64,000 bases of DNA from Planctomycetia bacterium (GTDB taxonomy: Bacteria; Planctomycetota; Brocadiia; Brocadiales; Brocadiaceae): contig JABTVC010000002.1 in NCBI GenBank assembly GCA_015075005.1, forward strand, positions 726,259-790,258, written 5' to 3'. Positions within the stretch are counted from its first letter, which is position 1, and every line of letters begins with the position of its first letter. This document shows positions 17,850 through 27,313 of the stretch, piece after piece. A model generated the notes under the pieces. It made no database searches, was not told the origin of the DNA, and saw only the letters and a list, made by a program, of their open reading frames with translations. The position numbers and the translations under genes are program-made.

Positions 17850-18620
17850 ATGAATCAAAAATTTCCCATATCTGCCTGTATTATCACATGTAACGAAGAA
17901 TCCCGCATTCGTGATTGCCTTGAGAGTGTAAAGTGGGCAGATGAGATTATTGTTGTGGATTCTTTCAGCACGGATAAGACGGTAGATATTTGCAGGGAAT
18001 ATACCGAGCGGGTGTATCAAAGAGCGTGGCCTGGAAATATTGATCAAAAGAATTACACCATGGGTTTGGCGAAGCATGAATGGGTTCTTTGTCTGGACGC
18101 TGATGAAAGGCTATCTTCTGAACTTGTTCTGGAGATTCAGAAGACTATTCGCAATCCCGAAGACAGCGTGGGATTTTTTTTTCCACGATGTACTTTTTAC
18201 CTTAATCGATGGATTTATCATGGGGATTGGTATCCTGATTACCAGCTGCGACTCTTTAAGAAGGGTTGTGGACAGTGGCAAGGCACAAATCCTCACGGGC
18301 GGGTGATTGTCAGTGGTAAAACCCGATACCTGAGATACGATATATATCACTTTAGTTATAAAAACTTTTCTCACCAATTAAGGACAATCGATAACTATTC
18401 CACTATTTTTGCTGATGTTACAGAACGTGGCAAAGGGTTTAGTCTGTTCCAGTTAATTTTCAGACCTCTCTATAAGTTTATCAAAATATATGTGATAAAG
18501 AGGGGTTTTTTAGATGGGTTGCCTGGATTTATTATTGCGATTTCAAGTGCCTTCTACGTTTTTGCAAAATATGTAAAGCTGTGGGAGCGGGTGCAGAATA
18601 ATGAGACGAAAAAGCCTTAA
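17850..18620 (+). CDS. Family 2 glycosyltransferase, LPS-core (WaaE/KdtX) type
   Basis: The 256-residue protein opens with ISACIITCNEESRIRDCLES and has WADEIIVVDSFSTDKTVDIC, LCLDADERLS (DXD-like metal site) and a C-terminal amphipathic region. This pattern matches glycosyltransferase family 2 enzymes near LPS-core genes (WaaE/KdtX, beta-1,4-glucosyl type). The donor and acceptor sugars are not determinable here. It probably acts at the cytoplasmic face of the membrane. The next gene is an LPS-kinase-like protein 30 bp downstream, supporting a role in lipopolysaccharide core assembly. Confidence 0.82.
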   Translation: MNQKFPISACIITCNEESRIRDCLESVKWADEIIVVDSFSTDKTVDICREYTERVYQRAWPGNIDQKNYTMGLAKHEWVLCLDADERLSSELVLEIQKTIRNPEDSVGFFFPRCTFYLNRWIYHGDWYPDYQLRLFKKGCGQWQGTNPHGRVIVSGKTRYLRYDIYHFSYKNFSHQLRTIDNYSTIFADVTERGKGFSLFQLIFRPLYKFIKIYVIKRGFLDGLPGFIIAISSAFYVFAKYVKLWERVQNNETKKP

Positions 18621-18649
18621 AATTTATAATCTACACTAACAGTTTCCAG

Positions 18650-20113
18650 ATGCAGTTCCTTTCTCGTTTGCTCAGTTTAATTACTTCTCCCTTTTCGATA
18701 CCAAAGCCCTGTACATTCGAAGGGTATATATCAAAAAGGATTGGGCGTGTCCATTGGATAGTCCGAACGCATCATTCCTTTTTCATTCCTTTTCTTGAAC
18801 AGATAAAAGGGGCAACCAGTGATGCCCTGTTAACAAATCCTATTTTCAGAAGGCACCGGTATAAGAAAATGGGTGAATTTGAAATTACCCATGAAAATGA
18901 AAAAGAAACTTACCTTGTTAAGATATACAACTACCCGCATCTGTCTCAAAAGATTAAACAACTCTTCAAGCGAACGAGGGGATTTAATGAATTTTACACA
19001 ACCTACCTGGCTGCAATGCGAGGTGTTCCGGTAGAGGTGCCTGTTGCTTGCGGGGAACGAAAATACATTTTTACGAAGGAATCTTATGTAATAATAAGAA
19101 AGATCAAAGACAGTTGCTCGATGAGAGAATACTTGCTGGGCGGCAGGGTTCTTAAAGAGAGAAGGGATGTTTTAAAGAAATTTGGCGAACTTGCAAAGCA
19201 TGTTTATGAATCAGGTGTTAGACAGGATGCATTTTCGTTGGATAATTTTTTAGTATATAGTGGCGAAACGGGAAGCAAAAAGGTAATCCTGATTGATTTT
19301 GAAATGGTTTCAATACAAACAAGAGGTCTTAAGGACAAGCTGCGGGTATGGTATCTGGCTAAATTAAATCGGGAAAAAGGCTTTCCTAACACGGACCGAC
19401 TCAGATTTCTCCTGTCTTATACAAACGGTGATTTTATTCGATGCAAAAAATTAGCATGGCGAATTAAAGAGTTAACGGTGCGTATACAGAAAAAAGACGC
19501 CAAAAAGGCATCGAGACTTTGTGTTCGCGAAAATAGGACATTTGGCATCTTTAAATCTGATGAATTTCTTGGATACTACAGGAAGAAATACACACCGGTC
19601 ATGCTGGTAACGCTGTTAAATTCTCTTGAAGAAACAATCAAAGGTGTTTTTTGTATAAACCACTTCCAGATTTTACATCTCAAAGAGCATGCAGATCCGA
19701 GATATAATTACCGTAACGTTACCCAGGTATGGATGAAAGCAAACGCCTTATTTGCTTTAAAAATAGATGTGCCTGTTCCTGCCGGTATTTTTATAAGACG
19801 TCATCCCGCGTTACAGAGAGAAGCATTTCTCATTTCGCAGATACCTGATAACTGCATTTCCTTGAGTCAGTATTCAGATTTTTACAGCAACGAAAATTAT
19901 GTATCTTCTCTTTTAAGGTTTGCGGAACAAGTTTCACCCTTTGGTGTGTTTAGCAAAGATTTGCGTCCACAGGATATCCTTATTCACGAGCATGGAAAAC
20001 AGCACCCTACGTATTATTTGGGGAATTACACATCTTTTCGTATAAATCGACATTCTTTACAAAAGAACAAATCGATCAATACGAATATTATAAAACGCCT
20101 TTTACAAACGTAG
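18650..20113 (+). CDS. LPS-core kinase-like protein with two kinase-fold halves
   Basis: The 487-residue protein looks like two Kdo/WaaP-type lipopolysaccharide kinase domains in tandem. The N-terminal half has an ESGVRQDAFSLDNFLV loop and an LIDFEM motif corresponding to the HxD..N catalytic loop and the DFG-like segment of this family. The C-terminal half has FGVFSKDLRPQDILIHE and YLGNYTSFRI, an equivalent loop lacking the second metal site, so it may be inactive. The usual WaaP length is about 250-270 residues, so this one is double. Loop His is replaced by Gln in the first half. It follows the glycosyltransferase at 30 bp. Substrate is inferred only. Confidence 0.68.
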   Translation: MQFLSRLLSLITSPFSIPKPCTFEGYISKRIGRVHWIVRTHHSFFIPFLEQIKGATSDALLTNPIFRRHRYKKMGEFEITHENEKETYLVKIYNYPHLSQKIKQLFKRTRGFNEFYTTYLAAMRGVPVEVPVACGERKYIFTKESYVIIRKIKDSCSMREYLLGGRVLKERRDVLKKFGELAKHVYESGVRQDAFSLDNFLVYSGETGSKKVILIDFEMVSIQTRGLKDKLRVWYLAKLNREKGFPNTDRLRFLLSYTNGDFIRCKKLAWRIKELTVRIQKKDAKKASRLCVRENRTFGIFKSDEFLGYYRKKYTPVMLVTLLNSLEETIKGVFCINHFQILHLKEHADPRYNYRNVTQVWMKANALFALKIDVPVPAGIFIRRHPALQREAFLISQIPDNCISLSQYSDFYSNENYVSSLLRFAEQVSPFGVFSKDLRPQDILIHEHGKQHPTYYLGNYTSFRINRHSLQKNKSINTNIIKRLLQT

Positions 20114-20134
20114 TTGATACGAAGAATATCTACA

Positions 20135-20668
20135 ATGAGAAAGGAATACAAGCTCCTCATGATGAATAGATTAAGATGCCGGATAATGAATGCCTTCTGT
20201 TTCCTGTCCGTGTTATGTATGCTACATGGATTTTGCATTGGCGACCCATTACATAAAGAAGGCAAAATAGATGCCCTGACATTGTGGGAATATATGATTG
20301 TTGAAAATCCATACCAGAACTACCCAACGTGGCCTGGGAAAGAGGGCTTTTATGAAAGTACCATGCCGCCGGGCAATATCCTCAAATTGTATGTAAACGA
20401 CCTTGCCCTGGACACCATTGTGAATAAAAGAGGCGTGTTTCCTGATGGTGCATTATTGATCAAAGAAAATTATACGGATGACAGGAAGGTTTTTTTAATT
20501 ACCATAATGTATAAAGCAAAGGGCTTTAATCCCGCAGGACACGACTGGTATTGGGTAAAGTACAAACCGGATGGAGAGGTTCGTTTAGAAGGAAAGGTAG
20601 ATGCGTGTATCACGTGTCATGTTGGTGTGGCGAGTAATGATTATGTGTTCACGGGTAGTATAAAATAA
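20135..20668 (+). CDS. Cytochrome P460 family protein
   Basis: A membrane-targeting N-terminus (MNAFCFLSVLCMLHGF) is followed by YPTWPGKEGFYESTMPPGN, GALLIKENYT, DWYWVKYKPDGE and a single haem site ACITCHVG near the C-terminus, all in the cytochrome P460 order. P460 proteins carry a modified c haem and in ammonia oxidisers convert hydroxylamine; in other bacteria a detoxifying role toward hydroxylamine or NO is likely. The chosen ATG at 20135 is followed by another internal ATG; an upstream TTG at 20114 is less likely. The gene follows the LPS kinase directly (21 bp) but has no obvious functional link to it. Confidence 0.8.
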   Translation: MRKEYKLLMMNRLRCRIMNAFCFLSVLCMLHGFCIGDPLHKEGKIDALTLWEYMIVENPYQNYPTWPGKEGFYESTMPPGNILKLYVNDLALDTIVNKRGVFPDGALLIKENYTDDRKVFLITIMYKAKGFNPAGHDWYWVKYKPDGEVRLEGKVDACITCHVGVASNDYVFTGSIK

Positions 20669-20742
20669 TCTGCCTTTTGCTGGTTTTTTGCTTTTGTTGG
20701 TTCAATCGTCCCCGACAGAATAAAAATTCCTGTATGATCGGG

Positions 20743-21612
20743 CTACGTAATCGCACCTGCTACTGTTTCACCGATATCGGCAGGACTGTCTACCACAATG
20801 ATACCTGCATTTTTCAGCGCAGAAATCTTTGACATGGCTGTACCCTTGCCCCCGGTAATGATAGCTCCGGCATGGCCCATACGTTTGCCTTGCGGCGCAG
20901 TCCTGCCGGCGATAAAACCGATAACGGGTTTTGTAATCTCTTGCTTTATCACCCCGGCAGCTTCCTCTTCTGCACTTCCTCCAATTTCTCCAATCAATAC
21001 CATGGCGCGTGTTTCTCTGTCATCCTGGAATAATCTGAGGATGTCAACAAAGGTGGTCCCTCCAATGGGGTCGCCCCCAATACCCAGGCACGTGGATTGC
21101 CCTAACCCTCGCTGTGTCAATTGCCAGACGGCTTCATAGGTGAGTGTTCCGCTCCGTGAAACAACTCCAACATTGCCGGGTTTATGGATATATCCGGGCA
21201 TAATGCCGATCTTGCAAGCACCGGGTGTTATTATACCCGGGCAATTGGGACCAAGAAGACGTGTCTTTCTGTTTAAGAGATATTTTTTTACCTTGACCAT
21301 GTCCAGTGTGGGAATCCCCTCGGTAATACAAACCACCAGTTCAATGCCCGCCTCGGCGGCCTCCATGATGGCATCTGCTGCGAAAGGTGCAGGCACGTAA
21401 ATAACAGAGGCGTTTGCACCGGTCTTTGTAGCCGCATCGAGTACATTATCAAACACAGGAATGCGCTGGTGCATGGTGCCACCCTTGCCTGGAGTAACAC
21501 CGGCAACGAGTTGAGTACCGTACGCAATCATTCGTTCGGTATGAAAACTGCCTGCATTTCCCGTTATGCCCTGGCATATAACCCGTGTGTCTTTATTTAT
21601 CAATATACTCAT
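20743..21612 (-). CDS. sucD: Succinyl-CoA ligase, alpha subunit
   Basis: The 289-residue protein has the CoA-binding N-terminus ([20 protein letters not shown]), [18 protein letters not shown], and the phosphohistidine motif [15 protein letters not shown], with His as the phosphorylated residue. It forms the catalytic alpha subunit that couples succinyl-CoA and succinate conversion to nucleotide triphosphate. The beta gene sucC lies upstream on the same strand, separated by about 400 bp that hold a dispersed repeat. With the citrate-synthase-like gene further upstream it makes part of a TCA-type set. Confidence 0.95.
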   Translation of the reverse strand: MSILINKDTRVICQGITGNAGSFHTERMIAYGTQLVAGVTPGKGGTMHQRIPVFDNVLDAATKTGANASVIYVPAPFAADAIMEAAEAGIELVVCITEGIPTLDMVKVKKYLLNRKTRLLGPNCPGIITPGACKIGIMPGYIHKPGNVGVVSRSGTLTYEAVWQLTQRGLGQSTCLGIGGDPIGGTTFVDILRLFQDDRETRAMVLIGEIGGSAEEEAAGVIKQEITKPVIGFIAGRTAPQGKRMGHAGAIITGGKGTAMSKISALKNAGIIVVDSPADIGETVAGAIT

Positions 21613-21870
21613 CTTTTGAAATCTTCACAAAAAGACGTGCATTATTAAAACTTGTTTTGATTTATCCTGGCGCAGCGGAGCTGCAATCAAATAATGAAAC
21701 ATCCATGACCTGACGGTCACAATGGGCCATGAAAACGTTTATCTTTTAGACAACCGGCTTCATTTTCAGGTGAAACTTATATAAAATAACAAATACCAAG
21801 CATCAAATAACAAATAAATGCCAATTTTCTAAATCACAATAACCAATTTTGGCTTTGAAAAGTTTTTAGG

Positions 21871-22002
21871 ACAAATACTCATAAAGGACAAACCAGAGAT
21901 AGGACATTTGGTAATTGGAGTTTGAGATTTATTTGTAATTTGTTTTTTGTAATTCGGGATTTTCTCCGTTTATTGGATGTACTCAAAAAACTTACAAAAA
22001 AA
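21871..22002. repeat. Dispersed ~131-bp repeat, inverted copy
   Basis: Nearly identical to the reverse complement of 8460-8590. It makes up a third of the 400-bp gap between sucC and sucD. The rest of that gap (21613-21870) is AT-rich with a small hairpin TGACCTGACGGTCA near 21710 and shows no gene. The element has no coding capacity. Confidence 0.8.
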
Positions 22003-22012
22003 TAGAGTAACA

Positions 22013-23173
22013 CTATATAACCTTTGACACTATCAGCCTTGCTGCTTCGTTCATGTCTTTGGCAGAGGTAATTTTGAAACCAGAATTATCAAGGATTTTT
22101 TTTGCTATCTCAACATTTGTCCCTTCCAGCCGGACGACCAAAGGAATATGAATGCCGATTTCCTTTATGGCTTGAATAATGCCAGATGCAATGATATCGC
22201 ACTTCATGATACCCCCAAAGATATTGATCAAAACAGCTTTCACTTTCGGGTCAGATAAAATGATCTTGCATGCCTGTGTAACCTGTTCCAAAGACGCATC
22301 ACCACCCACATCTAAAAAGTTGGCTGGTTCTCCGCCGTGGAGTTTAATAATATCCATTGTCGCCATTGCCAGGCCTGCACCATTTACGAGACACCCAATA
22401 TCTCCATCAAGGCTTATATAACTAAGCTTGTATTTCCTGGCTAAAGCCTCTGCGGGAGAGATATCCTGGCAGGAGATATATTGGTCAAATTCAGGATGCC
22501 GGTAGAGTGCATTTTCGTCAACATCCATTTTTGCGTCCAGCGCACAGAGTCCATCATCGGCCGTTATGGCTAAAGGATTGATTTCTAATAATGAGCAATC
22601 ATTTTTGATAAAGGCGTCCGACAGACTTGAGATAAGGTTATTTAGCCGTACAGTGAGCGCACCTGATATCTGTAATTGAGAAGCAATCCGGCGTGCCTGG
22701 AATGGATGCGTACCAAAGAATATGTCAATCGGTTCCCTGATAATTTTGTCAGGTGTACTTTTTGCAACTTCTTCGATTTCCATTCCCCCTTCAGCGCTGG
22801 CAATCAGCACAGGTGTCTCGCGGGAACGGTCGATGGTTATTGCAAGATATAATTCCTTTTTAACCGAAAGTGCTTCCTCTATGAGCACATAGTTAATTTT
22901 CGTGCCTTTTTGGCCTGTTTGACGTGTTACAAGGTGGGAACCTAACATGCTTGTAGCGCATACCCTGGCTTCTTCCGGTGTTTTGGCAAACTGAATCCCG
23001 CCGCTCTTCCCTCTGCCGCCGGCAAGTATCTGAGCCTTTATGGCACAGCGGGCACAACCAATTTCCTGAAATGTTTTTGAGGCATCAATACCATGAGATA
23101 TGGCTTTGCCGCGCGGAACGCTAACACCATACGCTTTCAGAATATTTTTTGCCTGAAACTCATATAACTTCAA
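22013..23173 (-). CDS. sucC: Succinyl-CoA ligase, beta subunit
   Basis: The 386-residue protein has the ATP-grasp N-terminus ([20 protein letters not shown]), [18 protein letters not shown], and the C-terminal CoA-ligase domain ([38 protein letters not shown]). It binds nucleotide and succinate and pairs with the downstream sucD product. The family N-terminus MKLxEYQAK fixes the start at 23173, which is a TTG codon with no strong ribosome-binding site. It lies 24 bp after the Re-citrate-synthase-like gene and is probably co-transcribed with it. Confidence 0.94.
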   Translation of the reverse strand: MKLYEFQAKNILKAYGVSVPRGKAISHGIDASKTFQEIGCARCAIKAQILAGGRGKSGGIQFAKTPEEARVCATSMLGSHLVTRQTGQKGTKINYVLIEEALSVKKELYLAITIDRSRETPVLIASAEGGMEIEEVAKSTPDKIIREPIDIFFGTHPFQARRIASQLQISGALTVRLNNLISSLSDAFIKNDCSLLEINPLAITADDGLCALDAKMDVDENALYRHPEFDQYISCQDISPAEALARKYKLSYISLDGDIGCLVNGAGLAMATMDIIKLHGGEPANFLDVGGDASLEQVTQACKIILSDPKVKAVLINIFGGIMKCDIIASGIIQAIKEIGIHIPLVVRLEGTNVEIAKKILDNSGFKITSAKDMNEAARLIVSKVI

Positions 23174-23197
23174 CGTTGATTATGTTGTCTTGCTAGT

Positions 23198-24589
23198 TCA
23201 GGATATTGGTAATTTATCGGATTTGATAAGATTTCGAAAGTGAATGCGCACCTGCACCATCATTTCTTCGTCAGAGATGGAAGTGATACGCCCTTCGAGG
23301 TATTGATTGTCTACCCATTCTTTTATCTTTGCGACACCTTCGTGGGTTTTAGGAATTTGCCCGCTTCCTTTCAGTTCATAAAAGATGTTAATCCACTGAG
23401 CAATTCCCGCTATGCCGGATTTATCAGTTACGGCAACACCAAGAGGTCTATTCAAAAGTTTCTTTGTATCAAAGATATTGTATATTTCTTCATTCTTCAG
23501 CAGTCCGTCCGAATGGATACCTGCACGGGTGACATTGAATTCAGACCCTACAAAGGGTTGGGTTGGCGGAATAGGATATCCGATTTCATTCCGGTAATAG
23601 TCAGCAATTTCCGTAATTACGGTAGTATCGACTTGCTCGTCGTTGCCGCGTAAGGCCAGATATTCGATGATAAGCGCCTCGATCGGCGTATTGCCTGTAC
23701 GCTCTCCTAAACCCAAGAGTGTGCCGTTGATTACGCTGCATCCATAAAGCCATGCGCTCGTGGCGTTGCTTACCGCTAAGTAAAAGTCATTATGGCCATG
23801 CCATTCCATATATTCCGAAGGAACACCAGCGAAATGATGGAGTCCGTAAATAATGCCTGGTACGCTGCGCGGTAAGGCAACGCCAGGGTAACTGACACCC
23901 ATCCCCATAGTATCGCATGCCCGAATCTTTACGGGAATTTTGCTTTCCTTAGACAATTTCATGAGTTCCTTGGCAAAGGGTACCACGAAACCATAGAAGT
24001 CAGACCTGGTAATGTCCTCAAAGTGACACCGTGGAATAATGCCCTCTTCCAATGCAGCCCGCACAATATCCAGGTACATATCCATTGCCTGTTTTCTTGT
24101 CTTGTTTAATTTTAAATAGATATGGTAATCTGAGGATGAGCATAAGATACCCGTCTCTTTAAGCCCCATCTCCTTAACCAACTTGAAATCGTTCTTTACT
24201 GCCCTGATCCACCCCGTAATCTCCGGATATTTATAGCCCCGTTCCATGCATTTTCTCACCGCCTGCTGATCTTTTTCGTTATAGAGGAAAAATTCACACT
24301 GACGGATAAGTCCATTTTTGCCGCCGAGTTTGTGAATCAGGTCAAAGAGGTCTACAATCTGTTTAATGGTATAAGGGGGACGGGATTGTTGTCCGTCTCT
24401 GAATGTCGTGTCGGTAATCCATATCTCATCGGGTGGATTCATGGGATTAAGCCGGTAATTGAATGATATTTTTGGTATTTTGTTATAGGGGAAGATGTCC
24501 CGAAAGAGATTGGGTTCTGCCGAATCTTGTAAATGAAAAATATACTCTTCGGGTTCCAGAGTGTTGCGGTGTTTGTTAAATCGAAGCAT
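23198..24589 (-). CDS. Re-citrate-synthase-like enzyme (HMGL/isopropylmalate synthase superfamily)
   Basis: The 463-residue protein has the HMGL-like TIM-barrel motif WITDTTFRDGQQSRPPYT, RCHFEDITRSDFYGFVVPF, MEWHGHNDFYLAVSNA and LLGLGERTGNTPIEALI. This subfamily is distinct from ordinary 2-isopropylmalate synthases (no LeuA regulatory C-terminus) and matches the group that includes the Re-citrate synthase of Clostridium kluyveri. That enzyme condenses acetyl-CoA and oxaloacetate in anaerobes lacking the Si-type synthase. The adjacent sucCD supports citrate formation, and a published role for a Re-type enzyme in anammox bacteria agrees with this as I recall. Homocitrate or isopropylmalate synthesis cannot be excluded. 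Confidence 0.72.
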   Translation of the reverse strand: MLRFNKHRNTLEPEEYIFHLQDSAEPNLFRDIFPYNKIPKISFNYRLNPMNPPDEIWITDTTFRDGQQSRPPYTIKQIVDLFDLIHKLGGKNGLIRQCEFFLYNEKDQQAVRKCMERGYKYPEITGWIRAVKNDFKLVKEMGLKETGILCSSSDYHIYLKLNKTRKQAMDMYLDIVRAALEEGIIPRCHFEDITRSDFYGFVVPFAKELMKLSKESKIPVKIRACDTMGMGVSYPGVALPRSVPGIIYGLHHFAGVPSEYMEWHGHNDFYLAVSNATSAWLYGCSVINGTLLGLGERTGNTPIEALIIEYLALRGNDEQVDTTVITEIADYYRNEIGYPIPPTQPFVGSEFNVTRAGIHSDGLLKNEEIYNIFDTKKLLNRPLGVAVTDKSGIAGIAQWINIFYELKGSGQIPKTHEGVAKIKEWVDNQYLEGRITSISDEEMMVQVRIHFRNLIKSDKLPIS

Positions 24590-24811
24590 CTTCTATTTCC
24601 CCCTATTGAACGTTTTTATTTAGAATATAAGGAAAAAACTCGTGGCAGGAATAGTCTTAGATTTTAATGTAATATCTTTGCAAGTCAAGCAAAATGATAG
24701 AATTCTTCATTAGAGAAATAATTACTGTATAGGAATTTCCAAAATAAAGAATAGGATGGGTCAGGCGAAGCAGACCTATCGATCATTACTTAATTTAAAT
24801 TTTTTTAAAAA
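24590..24811. other. Gap between divergent genes, no gene recognised
   Basis: AT-rich spacer between the Re-citrate-synthase-like gene (leftward) and the Rieske gene (rightward). I see no ORF with similarity and no RNA structure. The Rieske promoter lies at its right end. Confidence 0.5.
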
Positions 24812-24841
24812 TTGACTTTATTTTCAGGTAAAATATTTATA
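24812..24841 (+). promoter_or_regulatory. Putative promoter of the Rieske/cytochrome b operon
   Basis: TTGACT and TTTATA lie 18 bp apart, in an AT-rich tract about 115 bp upstream of the Rieske start codon. The -10 box is imperfect, so this is a moderate call. AGAGAGGT serves as the ribosome-binding site just before the ATG at 24955. Confidence 0.45.
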
Positions 24842-24954
24842 GAATCTCTTTCTTAACTTGCAGAATATATGCTTTGGTACGGACAATGAAACAGGTGACA
24901 GTGCTGGACAAAGCATCGGATTATTGATTCATTTCAAGGCAGAGAGGTAAAAAG

Positions 24955-25461
24955 ATGGAAGATAGTAAAGCAGAAAATACGAGCAGGAGAAGATTTTTGA
25001 AAATTGCATCCCATACCATCGGGGGTACATTGGCAGCAGGCGTTATTGCGCCGGTTGTAGGATTGGCGATACATCCATGGATGAAAGAAACAGTGTATGG
25101 AACAGAAGACTTTATCACTATCGGTAAGGTTGATGAATTTCCCGTCGGCGTCCCCAAGAAGATGGCCATCACCTCATCAAAGATGGATGCGTGGAATATC
25201 TTTGATGGGTTGGTTATGGGGTCGGTATGGGTAATTCGGCGGGAAGATAATTCATTGAACGTATTTTCTACCAATTGTCCTCATCTTGGCTGCGGTATAA
25301 ACTGGGGAGAGGATGTAAAACAGTTTTTGTGCCCGTGTCATGAAGGTATATTTGATATCGATGGCAAAACAATATCGGGGCCTTCCCCGCGTGATATGTA
25401 TAGTTATGAAACGAAAATTGAAAATAATACCATTTTGGTAAATTATAAAAAGGTGATATAG
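24955..25461 (+). CDS. Rieske [2Fe-2S] subunit of a cytochrome bc complex
   Basis: The 168-residue protein begins with a twin-arginine-like signal anchor (SRRRFLKIASHTIGGTLAAG) and has the Rieske ligand motifs CPHLGCG and CPCHEG in the C-terminal half, binding the cluster with two Cys and two His. It takes electrons from quinol at the Qo site of the neighbouring cytochrome b. The gene is 5 bp from the cytochrome b gene, the usual order. It acts across the energy-conserving membrane; in anammox bacteria that would be the anammoxosome membrane (inference). Confidence 0.93.
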   Translation: MEDSKAENTSRRRFLKIASHTIGGTLAAGVIAPVVGLAIHPWMKETVYGTEDFITIGKVDEFPVGVPKKMAITSSKMDAWNIFDGLVMGSVWVIRREDNSLNVFSTNCPHLGCGINWGEDVKQFLCPCHEGIFDIDGKTISGPSPRDMYSYETKIENNTILVNYKKVI

Positions 25462-25466
25462 ACACA

Positions 25467-25805
25467 ATGCGTAAATGGATAGAGGATAGAACAGGATTAA
25501 GCAAGCTGGTCAAGGTAATGCTGGACGAGCCGGTTCACGGCGGTGCAAAATGGTCATATGTTTTCGGAAGCGGCCTGGTATTCCTTTTCATTCTCCAGGC
25601 GGTTACCGGGATCGTAATGACCGCTTTTTATTCACCCTCTTCAACATCAGCGTGGGGGAGCGTTTATTATCTGCAACATAAAACATCCTTTGGCTGGTTT
25701 GTACGCGGCCTGCACCACTTTGGGTCGAGCGCCATGATGATACTGGCTCTTGTGCACATGTTTCAGGTTTTTATCTTTGGTGCATATAAAAACCACGTGA
25801 ACTGA
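25467..25805 (+). CDS. Cytochrome b subunit, N-terminal segment (split by frameshift)
   Basis: The 112-residue open segment holds the first helices of cytochrome b6: FLFILQAVTGIVMTAFYSPS and the haem ligand pair HHFGSSAMMILALVH with 13 residues between histidines. It stops after AYKNHVN. Relatives continue AYKNPREVNW-SGVILLLF. Adding one C to the AAAAACC run and one T to the GGATTCC run restores exactly that, joining this segment to the next frame. It is therefore one gene with the 25807-27243 segment; two -1 changes in homopolymers suggest sequence error. Confidence 0.88.
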   Translation: MRKWIEDRTGLSKLVKVMLDEPVHGGAKWSYVFGSGLVFLFILQAVTGIVMTAFYSPSSTSAWGSVYYLQHKTSFGWFVRGLHHFGSSAMMILALVHMFQVFIFGAYKNHVN

Positions 25806-25806
25806 A

Positions 25807-27243
25807 TTGGATTCCGGAGTAATTCTTCTCCTGTTCCTTGCCGGTTTTGGTTTAACCGGCTATCTTTTACCATGGGATCAGAAGGGATATTGGGCTACCC
25901 AGGTTGCTACGAATATCATGGGTACCGTTCCCGTTATTGGGAAGTATATTAAAATAATAAGCCAGGGCGGCGGTGACTACGGGAATTTTACCATAACGCG
26001 TTTCTACACCCTTCATGTTTTCTTATTGCCGCTTTCGCTTGTTTTCTTCCTCTTTATCCATATAGCGCTCTTCCGGAAACACGGTGTTACCCCGTACTGG
26101 AAAATGCGTGAAGAGGTAATAAAAAACCGGGTCGACCCGTTTTGGCCGGATCAGGTGTACAAAGACGTTGTATTTGCCATAGGGATGTATGCAATCCTTG
26201 CCGGATGGGTCTTCTGGAATAAAGGGGCAGAACTCAATTCTCCCGCCGACCCCGCATCGAATTATCTTGCCAGACCGGAATGGTATTTCTTGTTCTTATT
26301 CCAGCTTTTAAAATATTGCCAGGGGAAATTCCTGATTGTAGGCACCGTCATTGTGCCTACGCTTGCCTTAATTTTCTTATGTGTGCTTCCATTTATCGAC
26401 AGAAATACATCACGATATCCATCGAAAAGGATACCGTTTTTTGGCGCTGTATTCTCCGGATTAGCAGGAATTATTGCATTAACTACCCTCTCTATTCACC
26501 ACGATAACCACGACATACACATCATTCATCAGCAGGAAGACGCCGAGAAGCAGACCGCAAGGGCAGTAAAACTGGCGGCAAAGGGGATACCTCCGCAGGG
26601 AGGATTATCTATCTTCCTCAACGATCCTGTGACTCTTGGCGGAAAAATTTTCAAAGAAAGTTGTATTGGTTGTCATATGGTAAAGGGAGAAGGTGGGGAA
26701 ACAGGACCAGATTTTACCGATTTTGGTTCCCGTGAATGGGTCTCAGAACTGTTAAAAGATCCCAAGGGTAAGAAATACTTTAAGGAATCTGGGACTATGC
26801 CCCCGGTAAAACAGCCAGATGAATCACTCAGGGATATGGCCGAATTCTTACTAAGTCAATCGGGAGGTTTATACAATCAAAGTGCCGACAGACTGGAGAG
26901 GGGAAAAGAGCTGGTTTTGAAGGGAAATTGTGTCATCTGCCACCCCTTCGGTGACAAAGACGCAAAAAAAGTTGCTCCAAATCTGACAGGGTATTTATCC
27001 GAAGAATGGCTGAAGGAATTTATTAAGAATCCCTCCGACCCAAAATTCTACGGTACACGGAATAAGATGCCTGGTTTTGATAAGTTCAGCGAGAGGGAGA
27101 TGGATGGACTTATACAATATTTATTCTCCTTATCAAAAGACAGGGCTCTTGTTTCCGAAAAGGAAGAAGGAAACAAAAAAAGAAAATACATCTTTGGCCA
27201 AACCGCTCCCCGGACAATAGCTGCTTTTAAAAGTAAGTCCTGA
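25807..27243 (+). CDS. Cytochrome b C-terminal segment fused to a dihaem cytochrome c
   Basis: Continuing from the preceding segment: the second haem b pair (LHVFLLPLSLVFFLFIH, 14 residues between His, as in b6-type), the Qo motif PEWYF, and further helices. A c-type domain of about 200 residues follows with two haem sites, CIGCH and CVICH, and SLSKDR at the end. The full protein is about 592 residues. No separate cytochrome c1 or f gene is seen, so the fused haems probably accept electrons from the Rieske protein. Fusions of this kind are reported in anammox bacteria and some other lineages. Confidence 0.88.
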   Translation: MDSGVILLLFLAGFGLTGYLLPWDQKGYWATQVATNIMGTVPVIGKYIKIISQGGGDYGNFTITRFYTLHVFLLPLSLVFFLFIHIALFRKHGVTPYWKMREEVIKNRVDPFWPDQVYKDVVFAIGMYAILAGWVFWNKGAELNSPADPASNYLARPEWYFLFLFQLLKYCQGKFLIVGTVIVPTLALIFLCVLPFIDRNTSRYPSKRIPFFGAVFSGLAGIIALTTLSIHHDNHDIHIIHQQEDAEKQTARAVKLAAKGIPPQGGLSIFLNDPVTLGGKIFKESCIGCHMVKGEGGETGPDFTDFGSREWVSELLKDPKGKKYFKESGTMPPVKQPDESLRDMAEFLLSQSGGLYNQSADRLERGKELVLKGNCVICHPFGDKDAKKVAPNLTGYLSEEWLKEFIKNPSDPKFYGTRNKMPGFDKFSEREMDGLIQYLFSLSKDRALVSEKEEGNKKRKYIFGQTAPRTIAAFKSKS

Positions 27244-27313
27244 GCTGAGTTTAATAGAAAAGCCGTAAATACGTTGATGTGTATGTGTCATAGCAGTAAA
27301 AGCGTTGGGGGAT

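Noticed and set aside
23198..24589. Assignment as ordinary LeuA (2-isopropylmalate synthase)
   Set aside because: No C-terminal leucine-sensing domain, no leu genes nearby, and subfamily motifs closer to Re-citrate synthase; kept as an alternative only.
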